Part shown: positions 44,152 through 53,076 of the stretch, in pieces
Numbering within the stretch: the first letter of the stretch is position 1
Layout: each line of letters opens with the position of its first letter
Assembly (NCBI RefSeq): GCF_013141715.1
Contig: NZ_WHOA01000164.1
Coordinates: 58,296 to 122,295, forward strand
Length of the DNA: 64,000 nt
Origin: Paenibacillus phytorum
GTDB taxonomy: Bacteria; Bacillota; Bacilli; Paenibacillales; NBRC-103111
Reading direction: 5' to 3'
Notes under the pieces: generated by a model
Told to the model about the DNA's origin: nothing
Database searches by the model: none
Seen by the model: the letters and a program-made list of their open reading frames with translations, nothing else
Translations under genes and position numbers: made by a program

Positions 44152-45006
44152 TTAAGGATTAAGTGCTCTCGCAATCGCGTCCACATAGCTTTTACTGGCC
44201 CGCTTGCGCAAGGCGCGTCACATATTCGATCGTCTCATCTCGGAACAGATCAAGCTGCCCTATACACGTATAGGTCGGCGGCAGCCCCGCCAAGCTTTCC
44301 GCTTTCGACGGCACCGCATATGGGGACACCTCGCTAGTGTCGTTACGCTCGCCCAAGTACATGCTCCATGCCACCAAATTGTTCGTCCTGTTCCAGGTTG
44401 CGTTATCGGCCGTAATTTCATGGCTCGACGCCGTAATATTGCGGTCGTCGATCATCGGATACAGCGGCATTTGGAAGATGAGGGCTGGCCCGCCTTTGTC
44501 GCGAGCCATTAAAGCAAGCGCTGCGGTTAGACCGCCGCCCCCGCTTGCACCGGCAATCGCGATCCGATCCAAATCGATGCCCAGCGATTCAGCTTCGTCC
44601 GACATCCACGTCAAACCGGCATAACAGTCATCGATAGCAGCTGGATAGGGATGCTCGGGAGCAAGACGATAATCGACCGATACGACGACACATTTAGCCA
44701 CCTGCACAAACCGCTCGCACAAAACGTCATCCATATCGGGGTGCCCCATCACATAACCTCCCCCGTGAATCCATAGCATGGCCGGAAGCTTAGCGTCGGT
44801 TCGCTGGACGGGTTCATAGATTTTGACCAGCATCTCCCCTGCTGCCCCCGGAATCATCCGACTTGTCGTACTTACGTGCTCTGACTTCTCTCTAGGAGGA
44901 ATAGACACAAGCTCCTGCTCAACTCTAGATTTTCCTCCAATTGAAAACCAGGAAATAGTGCTAATATAGGCCTTAATTCCGGCAATACCCGACTTTCAAA
45001 ATCCAT
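44152..45006 (-). pseudogene. alpha/beta-hydrolase (HSL-type esterase) with frameshift and internal deletion
   Basis: The gene starts at ATG 45006 (AAGGAGGG upstream) as MDFESRVLPELRPILALFPG, then loses frame near 44935. The next frame carries the oxyanion motif WIHGGGYVMG, YRLAPEHPYPAA and the nucleophile elbow IAGASGGGGL, runs to QLDLFRDETIEYVTRLAQAG and stops. The catalytic Asp region (GQLDLFRD) is present but the segment with the catalytic His (normally ~25-50 residues further) is deleted. A third frame supplies the ordinary C-terminus SKSYVDAIARALNP, ending at 44152. Family IV esterases hydrolyse small acyl esters; this one cannot be active. Confidence 0.82.
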
Positions 45007-45055
45007 GCGAATCCCTCCTTAAATTGAATGTGCTTTCGAATCAAATGCGGTTTAA

Positions 45056-46132
45056 TTAAACACAATTGAATTGTGATCCTTTTTCCGTCTCGGCTTCCCA
45101 CTTGGTTATTTCCTCCCGAACACGGGGCGCTACCTCCGTTCCTAGCAGTTCAATGGCTCTCATCACTTGAGCATGCGGCATTGTGCTTAACGGAACATAC
45201 AGCATAAAGCGTGTAACCCCTACATTTTTACGAAGGTGAATGATCTTCTGAGCAACAGTCTCGGGATCGCCGACATACAGAGCTCCTTCAAAGCTGCGCG
45301 CGGCATCGTAGCTAGAACGATCATAATGCGCCCAGCCCCGCTCCTTGCCTAATTTATTCATACCTGCCATGGTAGAAGGAAAAAATGTATTTGCAGCTCG
45401 TTCCGTATTCTCTCCAACAAATCCTATCGAGTGCGACCCAACCTTAAGCCGCGATTCGTCATGACCAGCGTGCGCTGCCGCTTTCTTATAAAGCTGCACG
45501 AGCGGTTCAAACTGCATCGGATTCCCGCCAATTATCGCCAGCATCAGTGGCAGTCCTAACAGACCTGCACGGATAGCAGACTCCTGTCTGCCCCCGCTGC
45601 CAACCCATATCGGTAAAGGATTTTGAACGGGCCGTGGATACACGCCCAAATTGTTAATTGCTGGCCGATGCCCGCCCTTCCAGGTTACTTTTTCAGACTC
45701 CCGTATTTTAAGGAGCAATTCCAAATGTTCTTTAAACAGCTCATCATAGTCATTCAAGTCATAGCCAAACAGTGGAAAAGATTCAATAAAGGAACCACGG
45801 CCCGCTATAATCTCCGCACGTCCATTGGAAATACCATCGAGCGTAGCAAAATCCTGAAAAACGCGCACCGGATCTGCTGAAGAAAGCACCGTCACTGCAC
45901 TGGTCAGTCGAATCCGTTTCGTCTGTGATACAGCCGCAGACAGCACAAGTGCTGGTGAAGATGCTGCATAATCCTTCCGATGATGCTCACCTATGCCAAA
46001 CACATCAAGTCCCACTTGATCAGCAAGGACAATTTCCTCGACAACTTCACGCAATCGCTGTGCGTGACTCATCACTTCACCAGTCTGAACATCCGGCTTT
46101 GTTTCTACAAACGAAGTAATACCTATCTCCAT
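45056..46132 (-). CDS. LLM-class flavin-dependent oxidoreductase
   Basis: A 358-residue TIM-barrel protein of the bacterial luciferase-like monooxygenase family, flavin (FMN or F420) dependent. Landmarks are GLDVFGIGEHHRKDY (residues 40-54), RIRLTSAVTVLSSADPVRVF, GRAEIIAGRGSFIESFPLFG and PLPIWVGSGG. It probably oxidises a small organic molecule with FMNH2; the substrate is unknown. It is transcribed toward the broken esterase with 49 bp between, so the pair may once have formed a degradation pathway. Confidence 0.88.
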   Translation of the reverse strand: MEIGITSFVETKPDVQTGEVMSHAQRLREVVEEIVLADQVGLDVFGIGEHHRKDYAASSPALVLSAAVSQTKRIRLTSAVTVLSSADPVRVFQDFATLDGISNGRAEIIAGRGSFIESFPLFGYDLNDYDELFKEHLELLLKIRESEKVTWKGGHRPAINNLGVYPRPVQNPLPIWVGSGGRQESAIRAGLLGLPLMLAIIGGNPMQFEPLVQLYKKAAAHAGHDESRLKVGSHSIGFVGENTERAANTFFPSTMAGMNKLGKERGWAHYDRSSYDAARSFEGALYVGDPETVAQKIIHLRKNVGVTRFMLYVPLSTMPHAQVMRAIELLGTEVAPRVREEITKWEAETEKGSQFNCV

Positions 46133-46202
46133 GACAATCTCTCCTATTCAAAATCTTACTACGATATATCTTTTTTTCGAATTATTCATAGGGACGCAAG
46201 CT

Positions 46203-47480
46203 TTATTTTAATGCGGCAGCCGTAGCGCGGTTGGTCATTGCCCAAAACAGAAGAGCTAAAGCACTAACGGAGGCCCCGAGCAAACATACTCCGTTCCAGC
46301 CATAGTGTGCATAGATATGGGTCGAAGCGATGGAACCGGCAGCACTTCCTATGGAATAGAAAACCATGTACCCGGCGGCTAGCCGACTGCGTGCCTCCGT
46401 ATGCAATGAGAAGATCATACTTTGATTAGTGACATGCACGGCCTGAACTGCCAAGTCTAGAAGAACAATTCCAATGACCAATGCGAACAACGACTGTTCA
46501 GTACGGCTGATCAGCAACCATGATATCAATAATAGGATCAAAGCTATGCCCGTCGTTCTCTGTCCGTAACCTCGATCGGCTAGCTTGCCCGCTCTTGCTG
46601 CAGCTAACGCTCCGACAACTCCCACGAGACCAAACGCCCCAATCGCAGTGTGTGAAAGAGATAATGGCGGCGCGCTAAGAGGGAGTACTAATGGAGTCCA
46701 CAAAATGCTGAAAGCAGTAAAAATCAGCAGAGCCAAAATAGCGCGGATGCGTAATATCCGTTCTTTTACGAGCAACATAAGCACCGACCTAAGCAACTGG
46801 GGATAGGACAGCGACTTTCCCTTACGCTCAACATTCGGCAACACCCTAAATAACGCACAAACCATAAAAAGCATCAACGCGGCGGAGACCAGATATACGG
46901 AACGCCAACCCGCAAGATCTGTTAATATTCCTGAAATGGATCGAGCAAGAAGGATGCCAATCACAATTCCGCTTGTTATCATGCCAACGACACGTCCGCG
47001 TTCGGCAGGTGCAGCCATTGTCGCCGCGAACGCCACAAGAGTCTGAGTCACAACGGAGAGCAGTCCCACTAAAGCCATACCTGCGAATAGTACCGTGCTG
47101 GATGATGCAGTGCCAACAATAACCAAAGCTATCATGGATAATAGCATCTGACCGATTATCAGTCGGCGCTGGTTCAGTAAATCTCCAAGCGGCACCAGCA
47201 TTAACAGTCCTACTGCATAAAAGATCTGAGTAATGGTAATGAGAATGCCAATGGTTGAATGGTCAATACCGAATTCACTCGACAGATTATCGAGTATCGG
47301 CTGTGCGAAGTAGATATTGGCAACAGACATCCCACAGGCAATCGCAAACAATAGTGTCACATAGCGAGTCATGGAAGAACTATGAACTGAATCAGATGTG
47401 AAAAGCGTTCCCAGTGAACAATTCGCCTTTATAGCGGTTCTGACTGCTGCTTTTTCTTTAACCTCCTCCATTTTGTACAC
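46203..47480 (-). CDS. MFS exporter (DHA1-like)
   Basis: 425 residues, about 12 transmembrane helices after a ~35-residue cytoplasmic start. The A-motif between helices 2 and 3 reads GDLLNQRRLIIG; further blocks are TLVAFAATMAAPAERGRVVG and GLVGVVGALAAARAGKLADR. It resembles YgaY/YdhC-like drug or amino-acid exporters. The GTG start at 47480 has GGGAGG at normal distance; ATG 47471 is too far. A palindromic operator lies just upstream and a TetR gene is divergent, so export is probably induced by the regulator's ligand. Confidence 0.87.
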   Translation of the reverse strand: MYKMEEVKEKAAVRTAIKANCSLGTLFTSDSVHSSSMTRYVTLLFAIACGMSVANIYFAQPILDNLSSEFGIDHSTIGILITITQIFYAVGLLMLVPLGDLLNQRRLIIGQMLLSMIALVIVGTASSSTVLFAGMALVGLLSVVTQTLVAFAATMAAPAERGRVVGMITSGIVIGILLARSISGILTDLAGWRSVYLVSAALMLFMVCALFRVLPNVERKGKSLSYPQLLRSVLMLLVKERILRIRAILALLIFTAFSILWTPLVLPLSAPPLSLSHTAIGAFGLVGVVGALAAARAGKLADRGYGQRTTGIALILLLISWLLISRTEQSLFALVIGIVLLDLAVQAVHVTNQSMIFSLHTEARSRLAAGYMVFYSIGSAAGSIASTHIYAHYGWNGVCLLGASVSALALLFWAMTNRATAAALK

Positions 47481-47502
47481 ACCTTACCTCCCTTAAATTT
47501 TG

Positions 47503-47531
47503 ATACCGATCATTTATTGTACCGATCGGTA
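47503..47531. promoter_or_regulatory. TetR operator pair upstream of the MFS gene
   Basis: ATACCGATC at 47503-47511 and the perfect palindrome TACCGATCGGTA at 47520-47531 repeat the same half-site. Position (22-51 bases before the MFS start) and symmetry fit repression by the divergent TetR. A related TGTACGGTACG lies near 47689-47699, closer to the tetR start. Confidence 0.65.
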
Positions 47532-47776
47532 TTAATAATGCCTGGTAAATATAACGCATAGAAACGATCATTGTCAATGATAACAATAGATTTAATAAGC
47601 TATATCTTCAGAAATGATCTTCCCTAGTTAGAATAAACTAACTTACGTTTGACAATATAAACGGCTAATTATATAATTTTAATATACTGTACGGTACGTT
47701 AAAATAAAGGTGTTTACATGTGATCGGAATTATTGAACATTTAAGGAAAAATCAATAGTAACGAGAGGTATTGATT

Positions 47777-48358
47777 ATGGGACGAACCCGCGAATTTGAT
47801 GAAGAAAAAGTATTAGATGCAGCTATGCAACTATTTTGGGAGAAGGGATATGAGGCTACCTCATTAAGCGACTTAACTTCCAGAATGGGAATTCAGAAGC
47901 CTAGTATTTACTCGGCTTTTGGAGACAAAAAAGAATTGTTCGAAGCCGCGCTGCGCAAATACATGATGTCCCGTGCTTCTCATGTCCGAACCAAACTTCA
48001 AAAAAATCCATCTGTAAAACAAGCATTTCGTGCTTTTTTTGAAGGTGTGGTTGCTGAGGAATATACTGAAAATCGCAGCCGAGGATGCTTTTGCATCAAT
48101 ACAATGGTCGAACTTGCGCCTCATGATGAGAAATTTGAAATTCTTACAAGGGAACATCAAATGTATCTATCGGTCATATTTCAAGAAACCATTGAACGAG
48201 GTATTCAATCAGGAGAGCTTGAAATCGGTGTAAACGCGAAGGCTTTATCACAGGCGCTAATCGTATCGTTAATTGGACTAACCGTAATAATGAAATCTCG
48301 TCCAGAGCGATCGTTTGTTGATAATACGATAGAGGTGACTCTTACATTGCTTAAGTAA
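47777..48358 (+). CDS. TetR/AcrR-family regulator
   Basis: 193 residues from ATG 47777 (GAGAGGT seven bases upstream; an in-frame TTG at 47771 is less likely). The helix-turn-helix is clear: GYEATSLSDLTSRMGIQKPS followed by IYSAFGDKKELFEAAL. The C-terminal domain contains RGCFCINTMVELAPHDEK, typical of the YcdC/AcrR-like subgroup that controls exporters. It is divergent from the MFS exporter, its probable target. Confidence 0.9.
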   Translation: MGRTREFDEEKVLDAAMQLFWEKGYEATSLSDLTSRMGIQKPSIYSAFGDKKELFEAALRKYMMSRASHVRTKLQKNPSVKQAFRAFFEGVVAEEYTENRSRGCFCINTMVELAPHDEKFEILTREHQMYLSVIFQETIERGIQSGELEIGVNAKALSQALIVSLIGLTVIMKSRPERSFVDNTIEVTLTLLK

Positions 48359-48464
48359 GAGGTCTTTTTTCGTTAATTCAAATAGATTACGAAGCTTTTT
48401 ACAGATAACAAGTGATAATAATTAATGATTTGTTGCATTATCTACTAAACGTTTTTCACAACAT

Positions 48465-48506
48465 AAAAGGGACGCAAACACTTTGCTTGATGTTTGCGTC
48501 CCTTTT
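48465..48506. terminator. strong bidirectional terminator
   Basis: AAAAGGGACGCAAACA (48465-48480) pairs perfectly over 16 bases with TGTTTGCGTCCCTTTT (48491-48506), loop of ten. It is about 105 bases after the TetR stop. Confidence 0.85.
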
Positions 48507-48538
48507 CGTTCTTGAGGACAGCCTCAGCTCGAAATTAT

Positions 48539-48673
48539 AATTCCATTGGATTTTTCCAATGGAATTGACTCTTAGACCTCGAAATTCGTGTTTCTATTGG
48601 AAATAATCCAATGGAATTGACTTTTAGGCCGCCAAATCCCTACTTCCACTGGATTAATCCAATGGAAGTAGGG
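48539..48673. repeat. three tandem CCATTGGA palindromes
   Basis: Three hairpins with the same core: 48539-48566 (perfect 12-bp stem AATTCCATTGGA/TCCAATGGAATT), 48592-48618 and 48638-48673 (CCCTACTTCCA...TGGAAGTAGGG). Starts are 53 and 46 bases apart and the linkers are related (GAATTGACTYTTAG). They occupy most of the 415-base gap 48359-48773, which also holds the terminator and a CGAAACG-TGA-CGTTTCG hairpin near 48750 just after the GH127 gene. Confidence 0.75.
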
Positions 48674-48773
48674 ATTCAGGCTTTGAAATTCACAAAGCAG
48701 GAGCTGAATATACCAAATATGACTTTTGGGACAGCCCCTAACCTATAACGAAACGTGACGTTTCGAAGATCAT

Positions 48774-50747
48774 TCAAACGCGAATCCACACCGACATTTC
48801 GCCCGGCTGTCGGTTGCCCCACAAGTAATACGGTACGGCTTTAAGTTTTACCGGCTCAGACACTTGCTGCTGCGCAAGCGGACGGTACGCCGTATTCTCT
48901 TGCCAGGAAGCTCGTTCATCGGCGCGACCTTTCGCTTCAATGACGACCGCTCCACCGAGCAGCTCGGTGTCGTAATACGAATGCAGCTCCGATTGGCAAT
49001 CGAGAGACAAATTCGAAAGCAAGCTGCCGTTGTCCGTTTCCTCCAAACAATAAACAAGCGGACCGCGTTCAATAGCAGCTTTACCCGCATTGGCCCGGAT
49101 CTCCGGATGTGAGGTAATTAACTGCGCCTCAAGCACCGGCTCCCATTCCACGATGTCTCCCTGTGCCCATTGCCTATTTACGGTCGCATATCCATTCTCA
49201 ACATCGTATTCCGATATCATGCCGTTAATTTTCATCACAGCTTGCCCATAGCACCATGACGGAATGCGCAGCGCAAGCGTAAATGCAGCATCCGGAACAG
49301 CAGTTAATTCAAACCGTACATAACCTTCCCAAGGAAGACGTGATTGCTGCTTCAGCGCCACTTGACCGGCAGCTAGCTCGAACAGCGCTTCGCTGCCGAT
49401 GAAGAGATGCGTATACACTTTGTTATCCTCTGCAGAAATTGTATAAATATAATCGTTCAAAGAGGTGAGAAGTCGCGCCACATTCGGTGGGCAGCAGGAG
49501 CAGCCGAACCACTTCTGCCGCACTGACTTCACGTGACTACGGTCCGGGTTATTTAAGGAAGCCTTCGGCCACACTTCCAGTGGATTGACATAAAAATAAT
49601 GCTTACCGTCCTGCGACATACTGCCTAAAACATTGTTATACAGCGCTCGCTCTAGGACATCGGCGTACTCACTTTTTGCCTCTAGAAGCAGCATGCGGCG
49701 GGCGAAGAAGATTAGACCGATGGAAGCGCACGTCTCCGCATATACGGTATCGTTCGGCAAGTCGTGGTCGAAGGTAAACGCCTCACCGTGATGCGTCGAG
49801 CCGATGCCTCCTGTAATGTACATCTGCCGCTTCGTCGTGTTATCCCACAATCGACGGCACGCTTCGATCAGCTCCCGGTCATTAGTCAGACTTGCAAGGT
49901 CGGCCATCGCCGTATACATATAGACCGCCCGTACGGAATGGCCTATAGCGACGTCCTGTTCACAAACTGGCAAATGCGCCTGATTATAGGCCATTTGTTC
50001 GATAGTCGGAATCGGCATCTCCTTCTTCATCCAATGACTGTACCCACCTCTTTGCTTGCATTCCTCAATCAGAAAGTTCGGCGACTGGCCGCGCTCATCG
50101 ATGAAAAATTGCGCCAACTTCAAATAACGCTCCTCACCCGTCGCTTGATACAGCTTCACTAGCGCCAGCTCTATCTCCTGGTGGCCGTCATAGCCTCTAA
50201 GTTTGCCTTGCTCGCGACCAAATACGGTGTCGATATAGTCGGCAAATTTGCACACGACATCAAGCAGTCTTCGTTTTCCAGTGGCCTCGTAATACGCGAC
50301 CGCTGCCTCCATCATATGGCCAGCACAGTAGAGCTCGTGAGCTTCATGAAGATTCGTCCACTCGTTGCCCGGTTCTTTGATCGAGTAATACGTGTTCAGA
50401 TAACCGTTGGCGTGTTGGGCCTTGGCAATTAGCTCGATCAAATCGTCCGCAGTTCGCTCCAGCTCGGGGTCGGGTTGGCTTGCAAGCGAGTATCCGACTG
50501 CTTCAATCCATTTCGCCACATCGCTGTCCTGGAAAACCATCCCCATGAATTCCCCTTCTTCCATCCCGGCCGCAATCCGGAAATTACGAATCGCATAACT
50601 CGGCTCAGCATCTGGAATTCGGTCGTTAAGCGCCTCCCATTGATAGGGAATAACCGTCCCTCGCACCAGCTCTGTAAATTTATTCCAAAACCCGTCCTGT
50701 ATGCGTACACGCCTACTACTCTGCCGCTCGCTCATTGATATCCCCAT
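48774..50747 (-). CDS. GH127 beta-L-arabinofuranosidase
   Basis: 657 residues, almost exactly the length of Bifidobacterium HypBA1 (658). Retaining glycosidase that uses a zinc-bound Cys as nucleophile to release L-arabinofuranose from hydroxyproline-linked arabinan or other beta-arabinofuranosides. The metal and catalytic residues are all present: YAETCASIG (Glu338, Cys340) and WFGCSCCPPN (Cys416, Cys418, Cys419). (alpha/alpha)6 barrel followed by two beta-domains; no signal peptide, so it acts inside the cell. The AraC regulator starting at 50894 is divergent. The start near the second Met (MSERQSS) is also possible. Confidence 0.9.
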   Translation of the reverse strand: MGISMSERQSSRRVRIQDGFWNKFTELVRGTVIPYQWEALNDRIPDAEPSYAIRNFRIAAGMEEGEFMGMVFQDSDVAKWIEAVGYSLASQPDPELERTADDLIELIAKAQHANGYLNTYYSIKEPGNEWTNLHEAHELYCAGHMMEAAVAYYEATGKRRLLDVVCKFADYIDTVFGREQGKLRGYDGHQEIELALVKLYQATGEERYLKLAQFFIDERGQSPNFLIEECKQRGGYSHWMKKEMPIPTIEQMAYNQAHLPVCEQDVAIGHSVRAVYMYTAMADLASLTNDRELIEACRRLWDNTTKRQMYITGGIGSTHHGEAFTFDHDLPNDTVYAETCASIGLIFFARRMLLLEAKSEYADVLERALYNNVLGSMSQDGKHYFYVNPLEVWPKASLNNPDRSHVKSVRQKWFGCSCCPPNVARLLTSLNDYIYTISAEDNKVYTHLFIGSEALFELAAGQVALKQQSRLPWEGYVRFELTAVPDAAFTLALRIPSWCYGQAVMKINGMISEYDVENGYATVNRQWAQGDIVEWEPVLEAQLITSHPEIRANAGKAAIERGPLVYCLEETDNGSLLSNLSLDCQSELHSYYDTELLGGAVVIEAKGRADERASWQENTAYRPLAQQQVSEPVKLKAVPYYLWGNRQPGEMSVWIRV

Positions 50748-50893
50748 ATGAATATCCTCCTAGAACTGTACATGATTTATATGACATTTGATTATTGCTC
50801 TCATCCAGTTTATCCTTGAATATACGGTTGAAATACGAATAAAACAAACCTATTTTTTATAATATTTCACACTGCATTCGGAGGGTATCGGGA

Positions 50894-51757
50894 ATGAACG
50901 AATCGGGAATCATTTGGATGGAGCTGCCGCCAGTGCCCTATTACATTACGACCGGCTTTTCGACCTTATATCCGGGAGAGCAGCACCCGAGCCGGCGAAA
51001 TATCGGCATCTTCGATCTGCTTTGGGTTGTCAAAGGGACGTTATACATCGGAGAAGAGGATAGGCAGTGGGAGGTTACGGAAGGACAGACACTACTGCTA
51101 TTGCCCGACCGTTATCACTATGCGGTGAAGCCCTGCGAGACGGAGACTGTTTTCTATTGGAATCACTTCGACTTTAAAGGGAGTTGGCTCCAGGCGACGG
51201 ACAATGCTGTAAACCCAGCCTACCCGGTCCAGCATGCATGGGCAAATCCCTATACGATTCGGATTCGGCAATATGCCTCACCGCCTGAGTTTACCCTTGC
51301 CGAGTGCCACCTTCGCAAAATGCTCGCATCGTCAGACCAACATCGCTCGGCGACCTTTTGGAACGAGCAGCAGCTGTTCATGGAGCTTCTGCGTCTACTA
51401 GAGGAAGGGTATAGTGGAAGCAGCATCTCTCCCGCCTTAAAGCTCGCGGAGAAATCGGAAGCTTACCTTCGGCAGCACTATCAGGCTGATGTGACGAATG
51501 AATCACTTGCGGAGGCTCTTCATTATCACTCGAACTACGTTGTTAGGTGCATGAAAGAGATCTACCACTGTACTCCGATGGAATATCTGCACGAGTATCG
51601 CCTGGAACAAGCAAAGATGCTGCTGATCAAAACGGATTTGCCAGTTGGACAAATCGCCGAACGCGTCGGTTTTGGGTACGCCCCATACTTCTCCAACTGC
51701 TTCAAACAGTATGCCGGCATCTCACCTCTGCGTTTTCGCAAGCAGTTTTCACATTAG
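50894..51757 (+). CDS. AraC-family regulator
   Basis: 287 residues: N-terminal cupin domain (FDLLWVVKGTLYIGEEDRQW, then LLLLPDRYHYAVKP) and C-terminal double HTH (VTNESLAEALHYHSNYVVRC and IAERVGFGYAPYFSNCFKQY, ending AGISPLRFRKQ). GGAGGGTATCGGGA precedes ATG 50894. It is divergent from the GH127 gene, which it probably activates in response to arabinose-containing oligomers; the Gfo/Idh/MocA gene is convergent on its far side. Confidence 0.88.
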   Translation: MNESGIIWMELPPVPYYITTGFSTLYPGEQHPSRRNIGIFDLLWVVKGTLYIGEEDRQWEVTEGQTLLLLPDRYHYAVKPCETETVFYWNHFDFKGSWLQATDNAVNPAYPVQHAWANPYTIRIRQYASPPEFTLAECHLRKMLASSDQHRSATFWNEQQLFMELLRLLEEGYSGSSISPALKLAEKSEAYLRQHYQADVTNESLAEALHYHSNYVVRCMKEIYHCTPMEYLHEYRLEQAKMLLIKTDLPVGQIAERVGFGYAPYFSNCFKQYAGISPLRFRKQFSH

Positions 51758-51790
51758 TTTTACTAATTGTGGATCTCATCACAGTTTAAT

Positions 51791-52909
51791 TCAAAAACGA
51801 GCTGTTTTCATTTCTGCTAGAACTGTATCTTCATAGGCATGCTTTTCACCTCGAATGATGTCTTGGACACTTACTGGCTGACCCGTATGTCCGGACTCCA
51901 AGGCAGCGAACACGACTCCCAATGCTTCGAGACCACGTTCAGCGCTGGAAATAGGCTGCTTTTGCTCAGCGATCGCTTCCCACAATTCAATGTAAGAGTG
52001 GGCAAAAGGGTTTTCTACAACTTCAGGCGCGTAACGCTGGATGATTTCGGAATGGGTAACAATTGATTTGTCTTCAAGTGTTACGTGTTGACCAGGACGC
52101 AGGCATCCTTTGCTCCCGTAGATCCATACCCCGTCAGTCTTCTCGCCGTGAGCTGCTGTACTGCACATCCAATGACCCAGACCTCCATTCTCAAAACGGA
52201 ATACAGTGGCAGATGTATCTTCTCCGGTAGGGTGAATGGTTGTTTCTCCGTTGTTTAATTCCTTTTCAAAAATTCGCGTATAGGAAAACACTTCTTGGAT
52301 AGGCCCATTCACTTCCGTGAAGAAATGAGTGCGGTGAACCCCGTGATCGTTAATCCAGCCTGCGCCCGCGCGGCCTTTCATATGACGCCAAGCAGTTCCA
52401 GCAAAAAACGAGCGTCCCAGTGTGACCGTTGCGTAATCCATGATCATATACACATCGCCGATTAAGCCAGCTTTTACTGCGCGCGCCATCGCAACATTCC
52501 CAGCGCCCAGCACACTCGGTTCAGAAAGCGTCAATACTTTATTGAACTTCTTAGCATCAGCAAGCATTTTGCGGCCAAAGGAAGGTGAAATCGCGAGCGG
52601 TTTTTGCATTTGCACGTGAATGCCTGCTGAGAAGCAATCCTCAGTCACTGTATGATGCAGATCATGATCCAGTAAGACGGATACCGCATCCAGGCCGCCT
52701 TGCTCCAACATCTGGCGATACTCTGTGTATACATCCGGCCGAAGCCCAAGCTGGCTCTCCACCTCTGCGGCAAAAGCCTCCACTCTCTCTAACTTAAGAT
52801 CGCAAACAGCCGTCAGCTGAAAGGTCAGCTTATTCTCATCTTTTAATTTCTTTAAGCCTTCCAGGTGCGCACCGGAAATCACTCCGCAGCCTATGAACCC
52901 GATTTTCAT
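51791..52909 (-). CDS. Gfo/Idh/MocA-family oxidoreductase
   Basis: 372 residues. N-terminal Rossmann domain with GFIGCGVISGAHLEGL and acidic CDLKLERVEAFA; C-terminal alpha/beta dimerisation domain. The usual EKP motif reads MQKPLAIS, keeping the catalytic Lys but with Gln for Glu. WINDHGVHRTHFF supplies the conserved active-site Asp and His. Family members oxidise or epimerise sugars, inositols or uronates with NAD(P). Between a GH127 locus and fructan genes, its substrate is probably a sugar derivative but cannot be named. Confidence 0.87.
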   Translation of the reverse strand: MKIGFIGCGVISGAHLEGLKKLKDENKLTFQLTAVCDLKLERVEAFAAEVESQLGLRPDVYTEYRQMLEQGGLDAVSVLLDHDLHHTVTEDCFSAGIHVQMQKPLAISPSFGRKMLADAKKFNKVLTLSEPSVLGAGNVAMARAVKAGLIGDVYMIMDYATVTLGRSFFAGTAWRHMKGRAGAGWINDHGVHRTHFFTEVNGPIQEVFSYTRIFEKELNNGETTIHPTGEDTSATVFRFENGGLGHWMCSTAAHGEKTDGVWIYGSKGCLRPGQHVTLEDKSIVTHSEIIQRYAPEVVENPFAHSYIELWEAIAEQKQPISSAERGLEALGVVFAALESGHTGQPVSVQDIIRGEKHAYEDTVLAEMKTARF

Positions 52910-53022
52910 CCAAATCTCCCCATTCCTTTGAACAATGATATAGATAAACTTATTCGTATCTTAACAAAGGATTGATTCAAATGATTTCAATATACTCTGT
53001 TCCTTTGCTTAGAATTTTTTAT

Positions 53023-53064
53023 AAAAAAATCCCTTACCACTGCCTGCTGCGGCAAATGTAAGGG
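53023..53064 (-). terminator. terminator of the fructan operon
   Basis: On the minus strand CCCTTACATTTGCCGC pairs with GGCAGTGGTAAGGG and is followed by seven T. It starts 13 bases after the stop of the last gene at 53077. Confidence 0.85.
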
Positions 53065-53076
53065 ACATGTTACTGA

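Noticed and set aside
48539..48673. Three regularly spaced repeats that could suggest a CRISPR array
   Set aside because: The repeats are perfect or near-perfect long palindromes, only three copies, and the linkers resemble each other rather than being unique spacers; no cas gene is near.
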